From Uranotaenia lowii (lineage: Eukaryota > Arthropoda > Insecta > Diptera > Culicidae): DNA of 64,000 bases. This document shows, piece after piece, positions 34,801 to 46,739 of this stretch. How positions within the stretch are numbered: position 1 is the stretch's first letter; each line of letters starts with the position of its first letter. Where the stretch lies: contig NC_073692.1 of the NCBI RefSeq assembly GCF_029784155.1, forward strand, positions 321,467,906 through 321,531,905. The letters are read 5' to 3'. The notes under the pieces were generated by a model that ran no database searches, was not told the origin of the DNA, and was given only the letters and a program-made list of their open reading frames with translations. Both the position numbers and the translations under genes were made by a program.

Positions 34801-36720
34801 GAATGCAGTTTCTCTATTGGCAGTTACTACTTATCTGGTTGTACCTGCCTAGAAGCTGAAGCTCGGGGACCTGCCAACCAGCTAGCTGACATGACAAGGC
34901 TTGTCCGTCAATCAAGGGCGTCGTCGTCGTCAGTTGGCGTCACCTGACGGTGGAGGCCGTGAGTTTTGCTAGCTGGATAAATTATAGAGGAGTGACTCCT
35001 CTCGCAGATTTTTCACGATCCAAACTCCATTTTAGTCTTCCAAGAGGAGCCCGATAGAGTTTTTACATTTCGACGATTATTCTAGATTTTATATCGGAAA
35101 ACCTAATTCAAGTTATTTACTACGACTTTCACGCACCCTAGCTTCGAACATTTCTTCCGAAAAATATTACGTTGTTTCTGGATAACCACCAAGACGTATT
35201 TGTCGGGTATGAATACGATTACAAACTTCGACAAACAGCAATGTGGTCGGATCACATGCAAATGCGCCGTTGGGAGGGCACCCGTATAAATGTATATGGG
35301 AAGCACCTACCTACCTATAAATATATTTGTGTATCTGTGCAAAGATAGCGCGAAGTATATCGAATAGTGGCATCATTTCGACCGAGAAGCGGAAATGACA
35401 ATCCCCAACTTTTATAGATATTAACTGTCGGTCGGTCGTTTGGTCGGTTGATCGTTTGGCCTGTCGGTCGTCGTCGTTCGGTGACGCCCGGCGATGGGAG
35501 TAGCGATGCGTAACGAAGACACCTCAGGCGTCCAGATAGTTACTGTAAGGTTTTTTTTTTTCGTTTCGTTGATGTGTGCCAAATCTAGCAGCGATCGCCT
35601 GGGAACGGTTTCTTCGAACAAGGAAAGAACGATGAAATGTAGGTTTCTCGCTGCTGGATTAGAAAAGCTACACAAATTGGCTCCAGTGCTCCATTTTGGA
35701 GCCAAGATTTCTCCCCATCGATGGCGCCATTTTGCTCCGATCGATTACGGATTTATGTGTACGCCTCATCTTTCGATACCTAGGTTTTCTCAGATTCCTA
35801 GAGCGCGGTCCACCTCCGGAGAAGATCGCTGTAAAATGACGATAATGGTTATTGCTGTAGTGCTGATGGACTAGCGAAAGAGAAGATACGATCCAAAGAT
35901 ACGGCCCGATAATTACTTCCCCTTCGAGGCCTACATTCGACTACCTTTGGAACTAACACGACGACGACTTGATGATGCACCCGGGCGAATCACGGCCTAG
36001 GAAATCCGATTAAACATGGTTGTCGTTTTTTCACCGGATTTTTTCCTTCTCTCCGTTGTTGTCTTCCCTTTGGCTATTAATCATGAGGAACCAACCGGGA
36101 AATAACGACGACGACGACGACGAAGAAGAAGAGGAAGACTAATTTGTCGTGCTGATCCATGAAGAGCGATTCCACGCAGCTCCAACTTGGTGGGCCCTCA
36201 ATCGACTATGAACGATCTATCTCGGTTCGTAAGCCTACTCAATGAGACCTACATAATTTGTGAACCCATTCGCTTCAACTTCAAGTTGGTTGTCTTGTAG
36301 CAGGAAGGAGTACATACTCTAGTTCTTCCTTCTTCCAGTTCGGACCAGCAGTCCGACAACAGCAATCAGCCATCTATCTCAGCTTGGTCGGAAGAGACTT
36401 CAGATAGCTCACTCACTACAGAGAGGGGAGCCTCATGCGCATGGAAGTCGTTCACAGTTGATTGCACGTCGCTGCAAAGCTTTAGTTACGTCTCCCGACT
36501 TAGTTGGTGTCTTGAACCTAGAAGAGATCTTATGTGAGCCTGGAAATTATCTTTGTTGGGCCAAGGGCACAACATTGAGACACGCATTTTTGCGTGACGA
36601 GACCTTTTTTGAATGCTGTATGAGTCGAACTGTTAGGGAGAAGGAAATTTGTCATGGGATCCACCATCTTTGGGCCATAAACGAGACTTTGCGCCGAGAT
36701 GTCAACGAACTTAAGTGATT
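34801..36720. other. GC-richer unique region
   Basis: Distinctly less AT-rich, with GTCGTCGTC (34920), GGTCGGTCG words (35430-35470) and a GACGACGACGACGA-GAAGAAGAAG run (36107-36134). Open frames at 35494-35874 and 36458-36718 carry no domain. Possibly Sox intronic regulatory DNA or an unrecognised untranslated exon. Confidence 0.35.
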
Positions 36721-37224
36721 TTACGCAATTAGTCTATTGATATTCAACCCAAATCGAATGATAAATTAAGAAAATTTTAAATTCAATCTATTCAAAACCC
36801 AGCATTAGAGTCTAGTTCATGAGACATTTATCGTAATACAAAAAAAACAAAGAAGTTTTATGTTAAACTTTTAATGAAAATTAGCACTGGGAAATAGGAT
36901 TTTTGGTGCCTATGTTTTAATAATTGATTTTGTTAAATTATTTTGTAAGATTTTGTCTATCACCTCTGGTTTAGGTGATATGAAGTTAAATTTTATTATA
37001 ATTTATTAGGTAGTAACCAAATCATAGCATAGGGTTATATTTAGCTATAGACTACATCTTTACTTTATTTAAACATGTGCATGTCCATTTCCCGCCATTT
37101 TAGCATTTCCGGGAAATCTTGCGATCCTTTTCCGGGGATCCCGGGAATTGAAAATAAGGATTTTAACACTGTACTGCATACAAACCTTCCAAATGGTAGT
37201 TTTCAATTTTTAGGTAGCAAGTAG
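36721..37224. other. AT-rich non-coding
   Basis: Nothing recognised apart from a small GGGAAATC/CCCGGGA cluster near 37110-37145 that recurs near 37885-37955. Confidence 0.3.
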
Positions 37225-37231
37225 TACAGAC

Positions 37232-37305
37232 CCCGTTCGATTTTGGCAACACGCCCGTACATTTTGTGTTGCCAAAATCGAATGTTGCCAAAATCAAACG
37301 GTTTT
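37232..37305. repeat. Perfect hairpin of TTTTGGCAACA units
   Basis: CGATTTTGGCAACA (37237-37250) and TGTTGCCAAAATCG (37267-37280) form a perfect stem of at least 14 base pairs, extended by flanking TT/AA, around a loop of about 16 bases. A third unit, GTTGCCAAAATCAAACGG, follows. Likely the end of a small palindromic element. Confidence 0.75.
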
Positions 37306-38270
37306 TTTTCTCAACTTTTTTTTCAGTTATTTTTACAAAATAACTGTTATCATTATCAAACACGTTATTTTTGGTCAATTTCCGACCATTGTTCCGACCA
37401 TGTCGTTCTCCATCATGTTTTAGTTGTTTTTTGTCATTTTCAGTCTTTTGCTAGAATTTGTTTTTTAACTTTTAATTCAGGTTATTCATCAAAGCTCGTA
37501 AAATTTTAGCTAACTCTCATTTTGTTTCAAAATATGTCATTTCATTGCCGATTATTTTGCTACTGTCAACAGTTTGCGAAACGCATTTAAATTCTAAATG
37601 ATAAGTGTTGCAAAATAAAACATTCAGATTCTTTTCGTAGCGTTTCTTTATTGAAATTGTTTGGTTTTTTTTAATTCTTTGTCGTTTTTCACTTTTACAC
37701 TACATTCTCGAATGCAAAAACATTTTAATCAAATTCAATACATAACCATTTAAGAGAAGAAAAAAATTAAGTCTAAGTCGTAATCAAGATTGAACTATCC
37801 TTTTCATTGTTCAATCTGATCCATTTATCCAATTTAGATCGTGAAATAATTGAGTAATTTAGCACTTTTTGTTGGTTTCTGGAAATTTCCAGGATATGTT
37901 AGCGATTCCCGGGATTCGAGAATTCCCATTTTATTATTCCCGGGAATTCCAGGTTTGGAAACTTGAACGCAAACAAATTTGCACGAGCGAAAAAACACAA
38001 CCGCACGTCCAGGATTAATTAGATTTTTAAAATGTTTTTAAACTAATTATTTCTTACCACAATCAAGCATTGATAAAAACCGATGAACTAAAAATATATG
38101 TAGGTACATGCAAAAAAGTAGTTGTTAACTATTTCTGACATCGCTTAAAGACATTTCCAAGTATTTGATACGAAAGATTATAACCTTGTGTATATGTCTT
38201 TATCAAAGAGACTTCCAGCCTTTTTTGAAGACTGCAAATCGTTTTGACAAATGATTTGAAAAATATCTGA
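37306..38270. other. AT-rich non-coding
   Basis: Nothing recognised beyond the GGGAATTCC-like words near 37915-37955. Confidence 0.3.
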
Positions 38271-38280
38271 GATGCAGTAT

Positions 38281-39110
38281 TTGGCATCGCTAATTGAAAA
38301 GTTAGCGGCGCTAATTAGATCGCTAACTCGGTCAAATTTAGCGATCGCCAATTAAAACCGCTAAATGTTGCGTAAAAATTATCGATCTTTGATAAAGCGC
38401 GAATCGCTAATCGATAGTTAAAACATTTGAAAAAGCAAAACACAAATTTCGCAGCCTTCTTTAATTATAATATTGACTAGAAAAGTTGTTAAAGGGTATC
38501 AATAAAGGCAGTTTTCGAATTTATTTTGTAATATTTCTGTCCATATCTGTTGCATCAGTCCACTTTAAGTTTAAGTTAGCGTATTTGGTAGTAAAGTAGG
38601 AAGTAAAAAAAACTTATTTTTCAAAATATTCACCCGTTTATCTTTTTTTTTGACATCAGTTAATGCAAAGATTCTCTTTTTTGACATTAATACTCAAAAG
38701 ATTGATTGATTTATTGACTTATTTTGTTCTGGGAATTTCAATTTTTTCATCTCTTTTATATTCAAAGAATGCAGACATAAATTCAAGTGAAGAAAATTCA
38801 AAAAGACGCTAATTCCTATGATGCCAGTCAAAATCGAGATCGAATAGCTTCTGAAATCAATATTTTTAACGAAAATTTCAAACCTGATTGGATTCAAAAT
38901 TTTAAATCTAAATGATGCCGAATTTATGATCTATAAGTCTATGGCCAAATTAACACTTCAAAGAGGTAGCGTTCTTCTGTTAGCGGAACTAAAAATTAGC
39001 GGAACTTTCTTATCCGCTAGCTGAAGGAAACTTTAGCGAGAAAATAAATTCGTTAACCGATAGTTAGCGAACTAATTAGCGATTAGCGGATTAGCGTGTT
39101 TGTGCCGGAC
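38281..39110. mobile_element. Palindromic element with reiterated TTAGCG
   Basis: Inverted ends (38281-38330 and 39055-39110) share CGCTAATTAG, TCGCTAAC and GGCA-like tips. The hexamer TTAGCG or its complement CGCTAA occurs more than fifteen times, concentrated at both ends. It has no coding potential: a MITE-like element of about 830 bp. Confidence 0.7.
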
Positions 39111-40260
39111 ATTGCTGAAATGGTGTTACGTACCGGATTATCGGATTGGAAATCAAAACAATTCAAATTCAATCAAATTTACTTTTATAAATTCTTTTCC
39201 GAATATAACCGCGTTTTTCCCAACTCTGTTTATCAAGTACTTTCTCTTCGTGTTCTTCTGCCTTCTACACTCTAAACCCTTTTAAATCATTTCTCTGCAC
39301 TATCTGCTCACTACAGTTGCCTTTTGGGTTCAAACTTTTTTTTTTTAATTTCGTGATAACTCTCGCATATAACAAAACAGCGAAAAGTAACTGTTAAAAG
39401 TAGTTTGAAACTTTCTTCTCAGATGTCATAATTACTCACGGTGCTCAAGAAAGTTGATCATTAGTTTAAAACCTTATTTTTCAACATCTTTGTATGTAAT
39501 ATGTATTCTACACTTATTCGAAAAAGGCAAAAATTTAAAATTGAGTTGTTACTTTTTCTTAAGTTCACTTTTGAAATCGCAGAAGTGAAAATGGATTGAA
39601 TAAATTTTATTAATTACTTGAATTTGACGTTTCCAATCAGTCAGAATCAACCCTCAACATTTTGGAAAAATGTGAATTTTGTTGCTTGTTAAATGTGAAA
39701 GTGTGCCGGTTTTCACACGAATCCGCTCCTATTGTGAATTCATACAATCTGTGAACTACTGATGGTGAACAACTTACCCTATTTTGATTGAGAGTGGCAA
39801 ACCCCCAAGAGTGGTTAACGCGGTATAAAGCGCTTTTCGCTGTTTATTTTTAACATCATAATTAAATTTGAGACTGAATTGTAAACTTTTAAGAAAGATA
39901 CAACATACAACTTTTGATTGTATTAACAGTCAATTAGGTTTCTTCAACAGCTTTAAGCGCAAGTTGTTTCAATACGACATTAAAATATCAGCATAAAAGT
40001 TATAATTCACTTTTGGACTAACGTATAATTTTTCATGTTCTTGTGGATTGTGGTTTTGGTGAAGTAATTCAGACTAAAATAAAATAATTTTGAGCATCGT
40101 TTCACGATCAAGATTGCAAAATTTAGAAATTTATGTCGTCAAACGACTAGATAAAAAAAACTAATGAGCCTAATATTATCAAAAATCGGTGAACTGCGCA
40201 AAAACGAGATTTTTTACTTTTCTTCTGATATGGCGGTCGTCAAAATTGATCCAACAATTA
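39111..40260. other. AT-rich non-coding
   Basis: Nothing recognised. Confidence 0.3.
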
Positions 40261-40261
40261 A

Positions 40262-41375
40262 CCTAAGGAGTGTATTCGAAAAAATGCAACTATTTGTGTT
40301 GTGAACAACTTTTGAATATATGGATGGAAATTGATGAAATTTTCAGTGAAGCTACCTAGTAATGTAGTATGTACGACGCACATGTTCAAAGTTTGGTGAC
40401 AATCTGACAAGTGGTTTTAGAGATGGCGTTCAACACTGAAGTTCATTGGCAAATTTTTTGGGCAGCATCGAGAAAAATCCAGAGAAGTCCCAGTGGTAGA
40501 CTCAAAAATAGCTGGAAATCTAATTTTTGACCAAAGTTCACATGGTAAAACGTTAAAGAAGTCCTAGGGGATAAAATAGTGAGCTAAAATTTGAATTAAA
40601 GTGAAGATAATTGATTCCATGAAGTGAGAAGAACGTGAGAGAATGAGAGAGGTTTTTAAATCTCAATCCGAAAATATAAATAGAGGAAATGATAAAATAG
40701 TCATTTTTTCTATTGGTTCGTCTAGCTGACACATAAATAAGCCCAATTTCATTTCTACAAGGTAAAAAAAAACTGTCCAAAGGTAAAATTAACAAAATGC
40801 GGTGGTCGAATCGTGCGCGAAATATTTGGACTGCTTGTGGAGAGATATTTTTAAAAAAATTTTAATGGACAGCAAAACCAAATCTTTAGCGGTCACTTGG
40901 CAGATTTCCAATTAGAAACGTTTCGTTGACAAGTCTCGCTTGTATTTCTCGAAGTTAAACAAGGAGAAAAAAATTGAAAAGTTGATGTTTAGTACTTGAA
41001 GAGGCAAATTATTCTCTGTTTAAGTTGGATCTGGAATCGTGGCGTTACGCAAAAACGGAAGTGGGACGATAAAAAGTCAAATATGTTGTTTTTGGGCCAA
41101 AGGAGGACAATCAGCTGAATTTATTATAACTTCGATCAAAACCCAAATTTTTAGTTATTTTGAAGTTCAAACTTCAGGGAACGGCAAACGTAATCAAAAG
41201 TTGATTTGAAAAAAGGTACTTCAAAGTATGCATTATAGATGGCGCACGTGTAGCCCAAGAATGAAAGCCGAAAAATTTCTTCATTGGACGCTATCTCAAA
41301 AACCACTTGACAGAACATCACAAAAATTTGCAAATGTAAACAGAACATTAGCAGGTAACTTCGCGGTCTTTGGTT
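40262..41375 (-). mobile_element. Long-terminal-inverted-repeat element, copy B
   Basis: Same family as 31235-32400 but with the interior in the opposite orientation. The left end (40262-40440, GAAATTTTCAGTGAAGCTAC) and right end (41285-41375, GTAACTTCGCGG-type) are inverted copies of one another. It has no transposase. With copy A it forms a long inverted pair whose inner edges are about 7.9 kb apart. Confidence 0.8.
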
Positions 41376-41399
41376 TTTACTAAACTTGTCCAGATTATC

Positions 41400-41505
41400 C
41401 CGTTATACGGAATGAAATTTTTGAAAACAAATGCCCGGATTCAGCCAGGGTTTTAGATAAAATTCACTGGATTTGCCCGGCCTGGATACGTGTCTACAAG
41501 GAGCA
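41400..41505. repeat. Fragment of the CCGGGCA family
   Basis: Contains GCCCGGATT, GGATTTGCCCGGCCTGGATA and related words seen in 6368-6843. Confidence 0.5.
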
Positions 41506-42168
41506 CGAATAAATTCACAACGTTCTAAAAATCGATGTCATTCTAAGACAACAGGTCATGAGAGAGTAATGAACAAAGCGAAATAATTCCTACAGTCAAT
41601 AGCTTCTTCGAATTTTTCGAAGAACTTCACAGAAAAAAATTTTGACTTTTACGTGTCACTGAAACTGCAACCTTTAATATAAATCAACCTGTAATTAACA
41701 AAACCTGTAATTTTAAATTGTTTTCCTTGAAAGTTAACGAAGATTCATCTATTATTACAGCAAATGTTCTGTAAAAAAGTTGTACACTGAAAATTAAATG
41801 TCACGTAATTTGTTTTTCGACCAGTAAAATAACGGTAAATGTCCTGCTCCTTTTTGTTACAGGACATTTGCGTAATTTTAAAGGAATTAATTTTTGCTGT
41901 GTACTAACTACATGATTTTCTAATCAACTTGAAAAATCTCAAACCGTAAACTTTCATAATGTCCAAGGAAAAATTCCACAAATTCGCCTTGATGAATAGC
42001 GGGAAACTGAAAAAAAATTATGCAGTTTTTCAGTTTTTTCTTCTTAATGAAAAAAGTTTATAATTTTTAAATATTTTTTTTTTAATTTCGAGTTCTCTCA
42101 AGTTGAGAGTCTCAACGATTTATTATCGAAGGTCCACCGGAAGCTGCATGTCTTCGATAAAATGCCGC
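41506..42168. other. Non-coding
   Basis: AT-rich. A small palindrome CTCAAGTTGAGAG lies near 42097. Confidence 0.3.
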
Positions 42169-42410
42169 CGGCCGTGGCCTAGAGGATAGCGTTTCAGCCT
42201 TCTAAGCCAGAGTCCATGAGATCGAATCCCGATCACGGCACACATAGTACTCTTTCTGTGGTCTGGTGGTTTTAGCATTTGTAAGATGCTAGCCATAATA
42301 TCCTTGAAAGATGTACGCCTTAGAGTTAAGTAAATTAGATCTCTTCAAAGAAACATGAAGTTTCACTGAGATCCTATATGTGTGTGTTCGTTTTTTTTTT
42401 TTTTTAAAAA
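42169..42410 (+). mobile_element. tRNA-Arg-like SINE, best copy
   Basis: The head folds like a tRNA: GCCGTG (42174-42179) can pair with CACGGC (42234-42239). TGGCCTAGAGGATAG fits the A box, and the GAGATCGAATCCC segment fits a B box. The anticodon loop CTTCTAA resembles tRNA-Arg(UCU). The body, with TTTAGCATTTGTAAGATGCT, matches the minus-strand copies at 27210 and 19745. It ends in a T run followed by an A run near 42388-42412. Confidence 0.8.
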
Positions 42411-43309
42411 AAAATACTACGTGCCAAAAAAGGTAGATATCAACCTAACGAGATTGCAATAAATTGCAATTTATTAATATGCCACCTTCGCGAATCAACT
42501 CAACAACAACAACATCTCGCGTAGAGTTGATACGATCTTCGAACGGTAGGGCGACGACAATAATCGAATATGATTAAAAGAAGCGCATCCGCGCATTCGC
42601 TGCGTACTTCTACAGATGGTTCTTGCACTGTTACGTGCCACAAATCAACGGCGATTTTGCATGCCTTTCATCGTTAATTATCACCACCTCCAGTGGGCTC
42701 TGGAGCTTTTTTTTAAATAAATATTTTGACTTCACTGAAGATGTTTTGATTTTTGTCGCGGCCTTAGTAAGCCCACACTTTCGGGATCGTAATTTCTTCG
42801 AGCGCCAAAATTTGAAAGTTACCATCCCGTTAAGGAAACTTTTAGGTGGGGAGGAGAGAGAAAAAACGGCAACTACGAATCGCGCCTGATCCCTGGTCAG
42901 AATACTAAATTTTTTTTGGCAACCGCCCAACAGATTCCCCCAATTTGGAGTTCGTGCGGAGTTTCAAATCGAGCGACCCCGCAGCAAATGGGACATCTGC
43001 CGGCCGGGGTCGTAAAAATCTGATTGGCTTTCGGCTCGTATCACGCAACTTCCCATCCATCTGCACAAGGGCATGTGCCGTCCCAACTCGCAACGCGCCA
43101 TTTCGCGAAATCAATTTTCGGTAATGACGGACCCGTCATCGGACCCCGGATTTTACGAGGAATAATTAACGATTTCTACGAAATGGTGGGGGCGATTCGA
43201 TGAAAGTTTCGTCTTCGTTTAATGTTTCTAATGAATTCAGAAGTTTTCACTTTAAAAAATGTAGCTTTAAATAGTTTTATTCTCCTAGATCTAAAATCTC
43301 AAATATTAT
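42411..43309. other. GC-richer unique region
   Basis: From about 42480 to 43190 the sequence is less AT-rich, with chance open frames on both strands and no domains. Possible regulatory DNA. Confidence 0.3.
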
Positions 43310-43525
43310 TTTTATGGCTTTCTTTAATTGATATTTTTCGGTGATTTATGTTAAACGAAATTAAAAGTGCTGAGACGGCCGTTAAGGAAACACACTGCAA
43401 ATCAAGTTTTTTTTTTCTGAAGATGGCTGAAGTTCAGTAGGCCGAAACGTTAAATACAGCATTTTAAATTTCGTCTCACGTAAATCACCGAAAAATATCA
43501 ATCGAAGAAAACCATAGAAATGTGC
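43310..43525. repeat. Compact hairpin element beside the 9-bp satellite
   Basis: Arms of about 60 bases (43313-43370 and 43460-43524) share TTGATATTTTTCGGTGATTT and an ACGAAATT-AAA-TGCTG block in opposite orientation. The loop contains CTGAAGATGGCTGAAGTT and CCGAAACGTTAAA, a motif also seen in diverged form in the fold-back at 5405-6065. Confidence 0.82.
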
Positions 43526-43584
43526 GGTGATCAAAACCAAACAACATATACAGTTTTATGTCTTTTGGAACTTTAATTTTTTTT

Positions 43585-45816
43585 GTTCTTTTCGTTCTTT
43601 TCGTTCTTTTCGTTCTTTTCGTTCTTTTCGTTCTTTTCGTTCTTTTCGTTCGTTTCGTTCTTTTCGTTCTTTTCGTTCTTTTCGTTCTTTTCGTTCTTTT
43701 CGTTCTTTTCGTTCTTTTCGTTCTTTTCGTTCTTTTCGTTCTTTTCGTTCTTTTCGTTCTTTTCGTTCTTTTCGTTCTTTTCGTTCTTTTCGTTCTTTTC
43801 GTTCTTTTCGTTCTTTTCGTTCTTTTCGTTCTTTTCGTTCTTTTCGTTCTTTTCGTTCTTTTCGTTCTTTTCGTTCTTTTCGTTCTTTTCGTTCTTTTCG
43901 TTCTTTTCGTTCTTTTCGTTCTTTTCGTTCTTTTCGTTCTTTTCGTTCTTTTCGTTCTTTTCGTTCTTTTCGTTCTTTTCGTTCTTTTCGTTCTTTTCGT
44001 TCTTTTCGTTCTTTTCGTTCTTTTCGTTCTTTTCGTTCTTTTCGTTCTTTTCGTTCTTTTCGTTCTTTTCGTTCTTTTCGTTCTTTTCGTTCTTTTCGTT
44101 CTTTTCGTTCTTTTCGTTCTTTTCGTTCTTTTCGTTCTTTTCGTTCTTTTCGTTCTTTTCGTTCTTTTCGTTCTTTTCGTTCTTTTCGTTCTTTTCGTTC
44201 TTTTCGTTCTTTTCGTTCTTTTCGTTCTTTTCGTTCTTTTCGTTCTTTTCGTTCTTTTCGTTCTTTTCGTTCTTTTCGTTCTTTTCGTTCTTTTCGTTCT
44301 TTTCGTTCTTTTCGTTCTTTTCGTTCTTTTCGTTCTTTTCGTTCTTTTCGTTCTTTTCGTTCTTTTCGTTCTTTTCGTTCTTTTCGTTCTTTTCGTTCTT
44401 TTCGTTCTTTTCGTTCTTTTCGTTCTTTTCGTTCTTTTCGTTCTTTTCGTTCTTTTCGTTCTTTTCGTTCTTTTCGTTCTTTTCGTTCTTTTCGTTCTTT
44501 TCGTTCTTTTCGTTCTTTTCGTTCTTTTCGTTCTTTTCGTTCTTTTCGTTCTTTTCGTTCTTTTCGTTCTTTTCGTTCTTTTCGTTCTTTTCGTTCTTTT
44601 CGTTCTTTTCGTTCTTTTCGTTCTTTTCGTTCTTTTCGTTCTTTTCGTTCTTTTCGTTCTTTTCGTTCTTTTCGTTCTTTTCGTTCTTTTCGTTCTTTTC
44701 GTTCTTTTCGTTCTTTTCGTTCTTTTCGTTCTTTTCGTTCTTTTCGTTCTTTTCGTTCTTTTCGTTCTTTTCGTTCTTTTCGTTCTTTTCGTTCTTTTCG
44801 TTCTTTTCGTTCTTTTCGTTCTTTTCGTTCTTTTCGTTCTTTTCGTTCTTTTCGTTCTTTTCGTTCTTTTCGTTCTTTTCGTTCTTTTCGTTCTTTTCGT
44901 TCTTTTCGTTCTTTTCGTTCTTTTCGTTCTTTTCGTTCTTTTCGTTCTTTTCGTTCTTTTCGTTCTTTTCGTTCTTTTCGTTCTTTTCGTTCTTTTCGTT
45001 CTTTTCGTTCTTTTCGTTCTTTTCGTTCTTTTCGTTCTTTTCGTTCTTTTCGTTCTTTTCGTTCTTTTCGTTCTTTTCGTTCTTTTCGTTCTTTTCGTTC
45101 TTTTCGTTCTTTTCGTTCTTTTCGTTCTTTTCGTTCTTTTCGTTCTTTTCGTTCTTTTCGTTCTTTTCGTTCTTTTCGTTCTTTTCGTTCTTTTCGTTCT
45201 TTTCGTTCTTTTCGTTCTTTTCGTTCTTTTCGTTCTTTTCGTTCTTTTCGTTCTTTTCGTTCTTTTCGTTCTTTTCGTTCTTTTCGTTCTTTTCGTTCTT
45301 TTCGTTCTTTTCGTTCTTTTCGTTCTTTTCGTTCTTTTCGTTCTTTTCGTTCTTTTCGTTCTTTTCGTTCTTTTCGTTCTTTTCGTTCTTTTCGTTCTTT
45401 TCGTTCTTTTCGTTCTTTTCGTTCTTTTCGTTCTTTTCGTTCTTTTCGTTCTTTTCGTTCTTTTCGTTCTTTTCGTTCTTTTCGTTCTTTTCGTTCTTTT
45501 CGTTCTTTTCGTTCTTTTCGTTCTTTTCGTTCTTTTCGTTCTTTTCGTTCTTTTCGTTCTTTTCGTTCTTTTCGTTCTTTTCGTTCTTTTCGTTCTTTTC
45601 GTTCTTTTCGTTCTTTTCGTTCTTTTCGTTCTTTTCGTTCTTTTCGTTCTTTTCGTTCTTTTCGTTCTTTTCGTTCTTTTCGTTCTTTTCGTTCTTTTCG
45701 TTCTTTTCGTTCTTTTCGTTCTTTTCGTTCTTTTCGTTCTTTTCGTTCTTTTCGTTCTTTTCGTTCTTTTCGTTCTTTTCGTTCTTTTCGTTCTTTTCGT
45801 TCTTTTCGTTCATTTC
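43585..45816. repeat. 9-bp satellite (GTTCTTTTC)n, 248 units
   Basis: The array measures 2232 bp, exactly 248 units of nine bases. I saw substitutions only in a unit near the left edge (GTTCGTTTC, about 43648) and in the final unit (GTTCATTTC, 45808-45816). Because nine is a multiple of three and the unit has no stop in any frame used, long open frames run through it on both strands (FRS, FVL, FFS; KER, KNE). These are artefacts of the repeat. The array is strongly strand-asymmetric (pyrimidine-rich top strand). Confidence 0.97.
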
Positions 45817-46739
45817 GTTTTTTCGCATTTTCTTTTTTTTTTGTTTCTATTCCTATAATGTTGATGCATGAGCTCGAAATATGTTCTCCTGTTCTGACCA
45901 ACTTCTTAGCTACAGAAAGTTCCGAAATAAACCCGCAAATCGATCCAATCAGGATCAAAAGAACAAACACAAAACATTCTGTTTGTTAGCGGCAGCAAAA
46001 TGTTTAGACACATCATAAATTTCCGGCCACTTGCTTCCCAACTTGAAAGAAGCGAGGAGCGAATAAAAGGACTCGCACTCGCCCTTCGTCACTTCCTTAT
46101 GGTCTTGTGGCTTAATTTTGCTCGGTATTTCTCGAGAGAGAGCCGCAAAATGACCTCCCGATGAGTCGACGACGGTCCTAATTGGGAGTTGCAGTCACAA
46201 CAATAACGCGGCGGCATCTAACTTGCAGCGGAATCTTGACAACAACGGACTTGCGTATCTCTTTCCCTTTTTTCGAGGTGCGTTGTGCGAGAAAAGAAAA
46301 AATAAGGAAAGAAGAACGGTCATAAATATATGTTTAATAATTTATTGAGCTAAGTACCCACCGAGAAGCGCATCTAATTAATATTCATTAAACGCTGTCA
46401 CGGTGCTTCTTCTGGAGCTTTGTCGTCGTCGACTTCGTTGTCGATGAGCGACTCTTTGGAGTCCCGTTCCAGACTTCCCGCTCCCGCTTTTTTTTTTGTG
46501 GCGTCGAACGTTTCTGGCTGGGTGATAAATCTCATAGGGCTTACGGAATTTGGTTTTCAGTTTACAACGGAATCAACTTTATAACTAGATAGCATTGTAG
46601 CATTAAAGATCATTTTTGAAATTGAAGAAAAAAATCATAAAGAAAAGTCAAATCAATATTTTTGATGGGCTTATAGTGTTTGTTACTGGACCTTTTATCT
46701 GTATCAAAAAGTTTAAAACTAGAGAAACAGACAAAAATC
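45817..46739. other. Non-coding, partly GC-richer
   Basis: 46000-46560 is less AT-rich, with no gene recognised. Confidence 0.3.

Noticed and set aside
36458..36718. 86-codon frame with several Cys residues
   Set aside because: Cys spacing fits no zinc-finger pattern I recognise, and no splice sites or homologous wording were seen.
42169..42245. Functional tRNA-Arg gene
   Set aside because: Despite acceptor pairing, the T-stem is poor and the sequence continues into a dispersed repeat body seen in at least two other copies; it is a SINE.
43527..45989. 820-codon open frame (FRS repeats) and its counterparts on both strands
   Set aside because: They result from the stop-free 9-bp satellite; there are no flanking exons, domains or credible start context.
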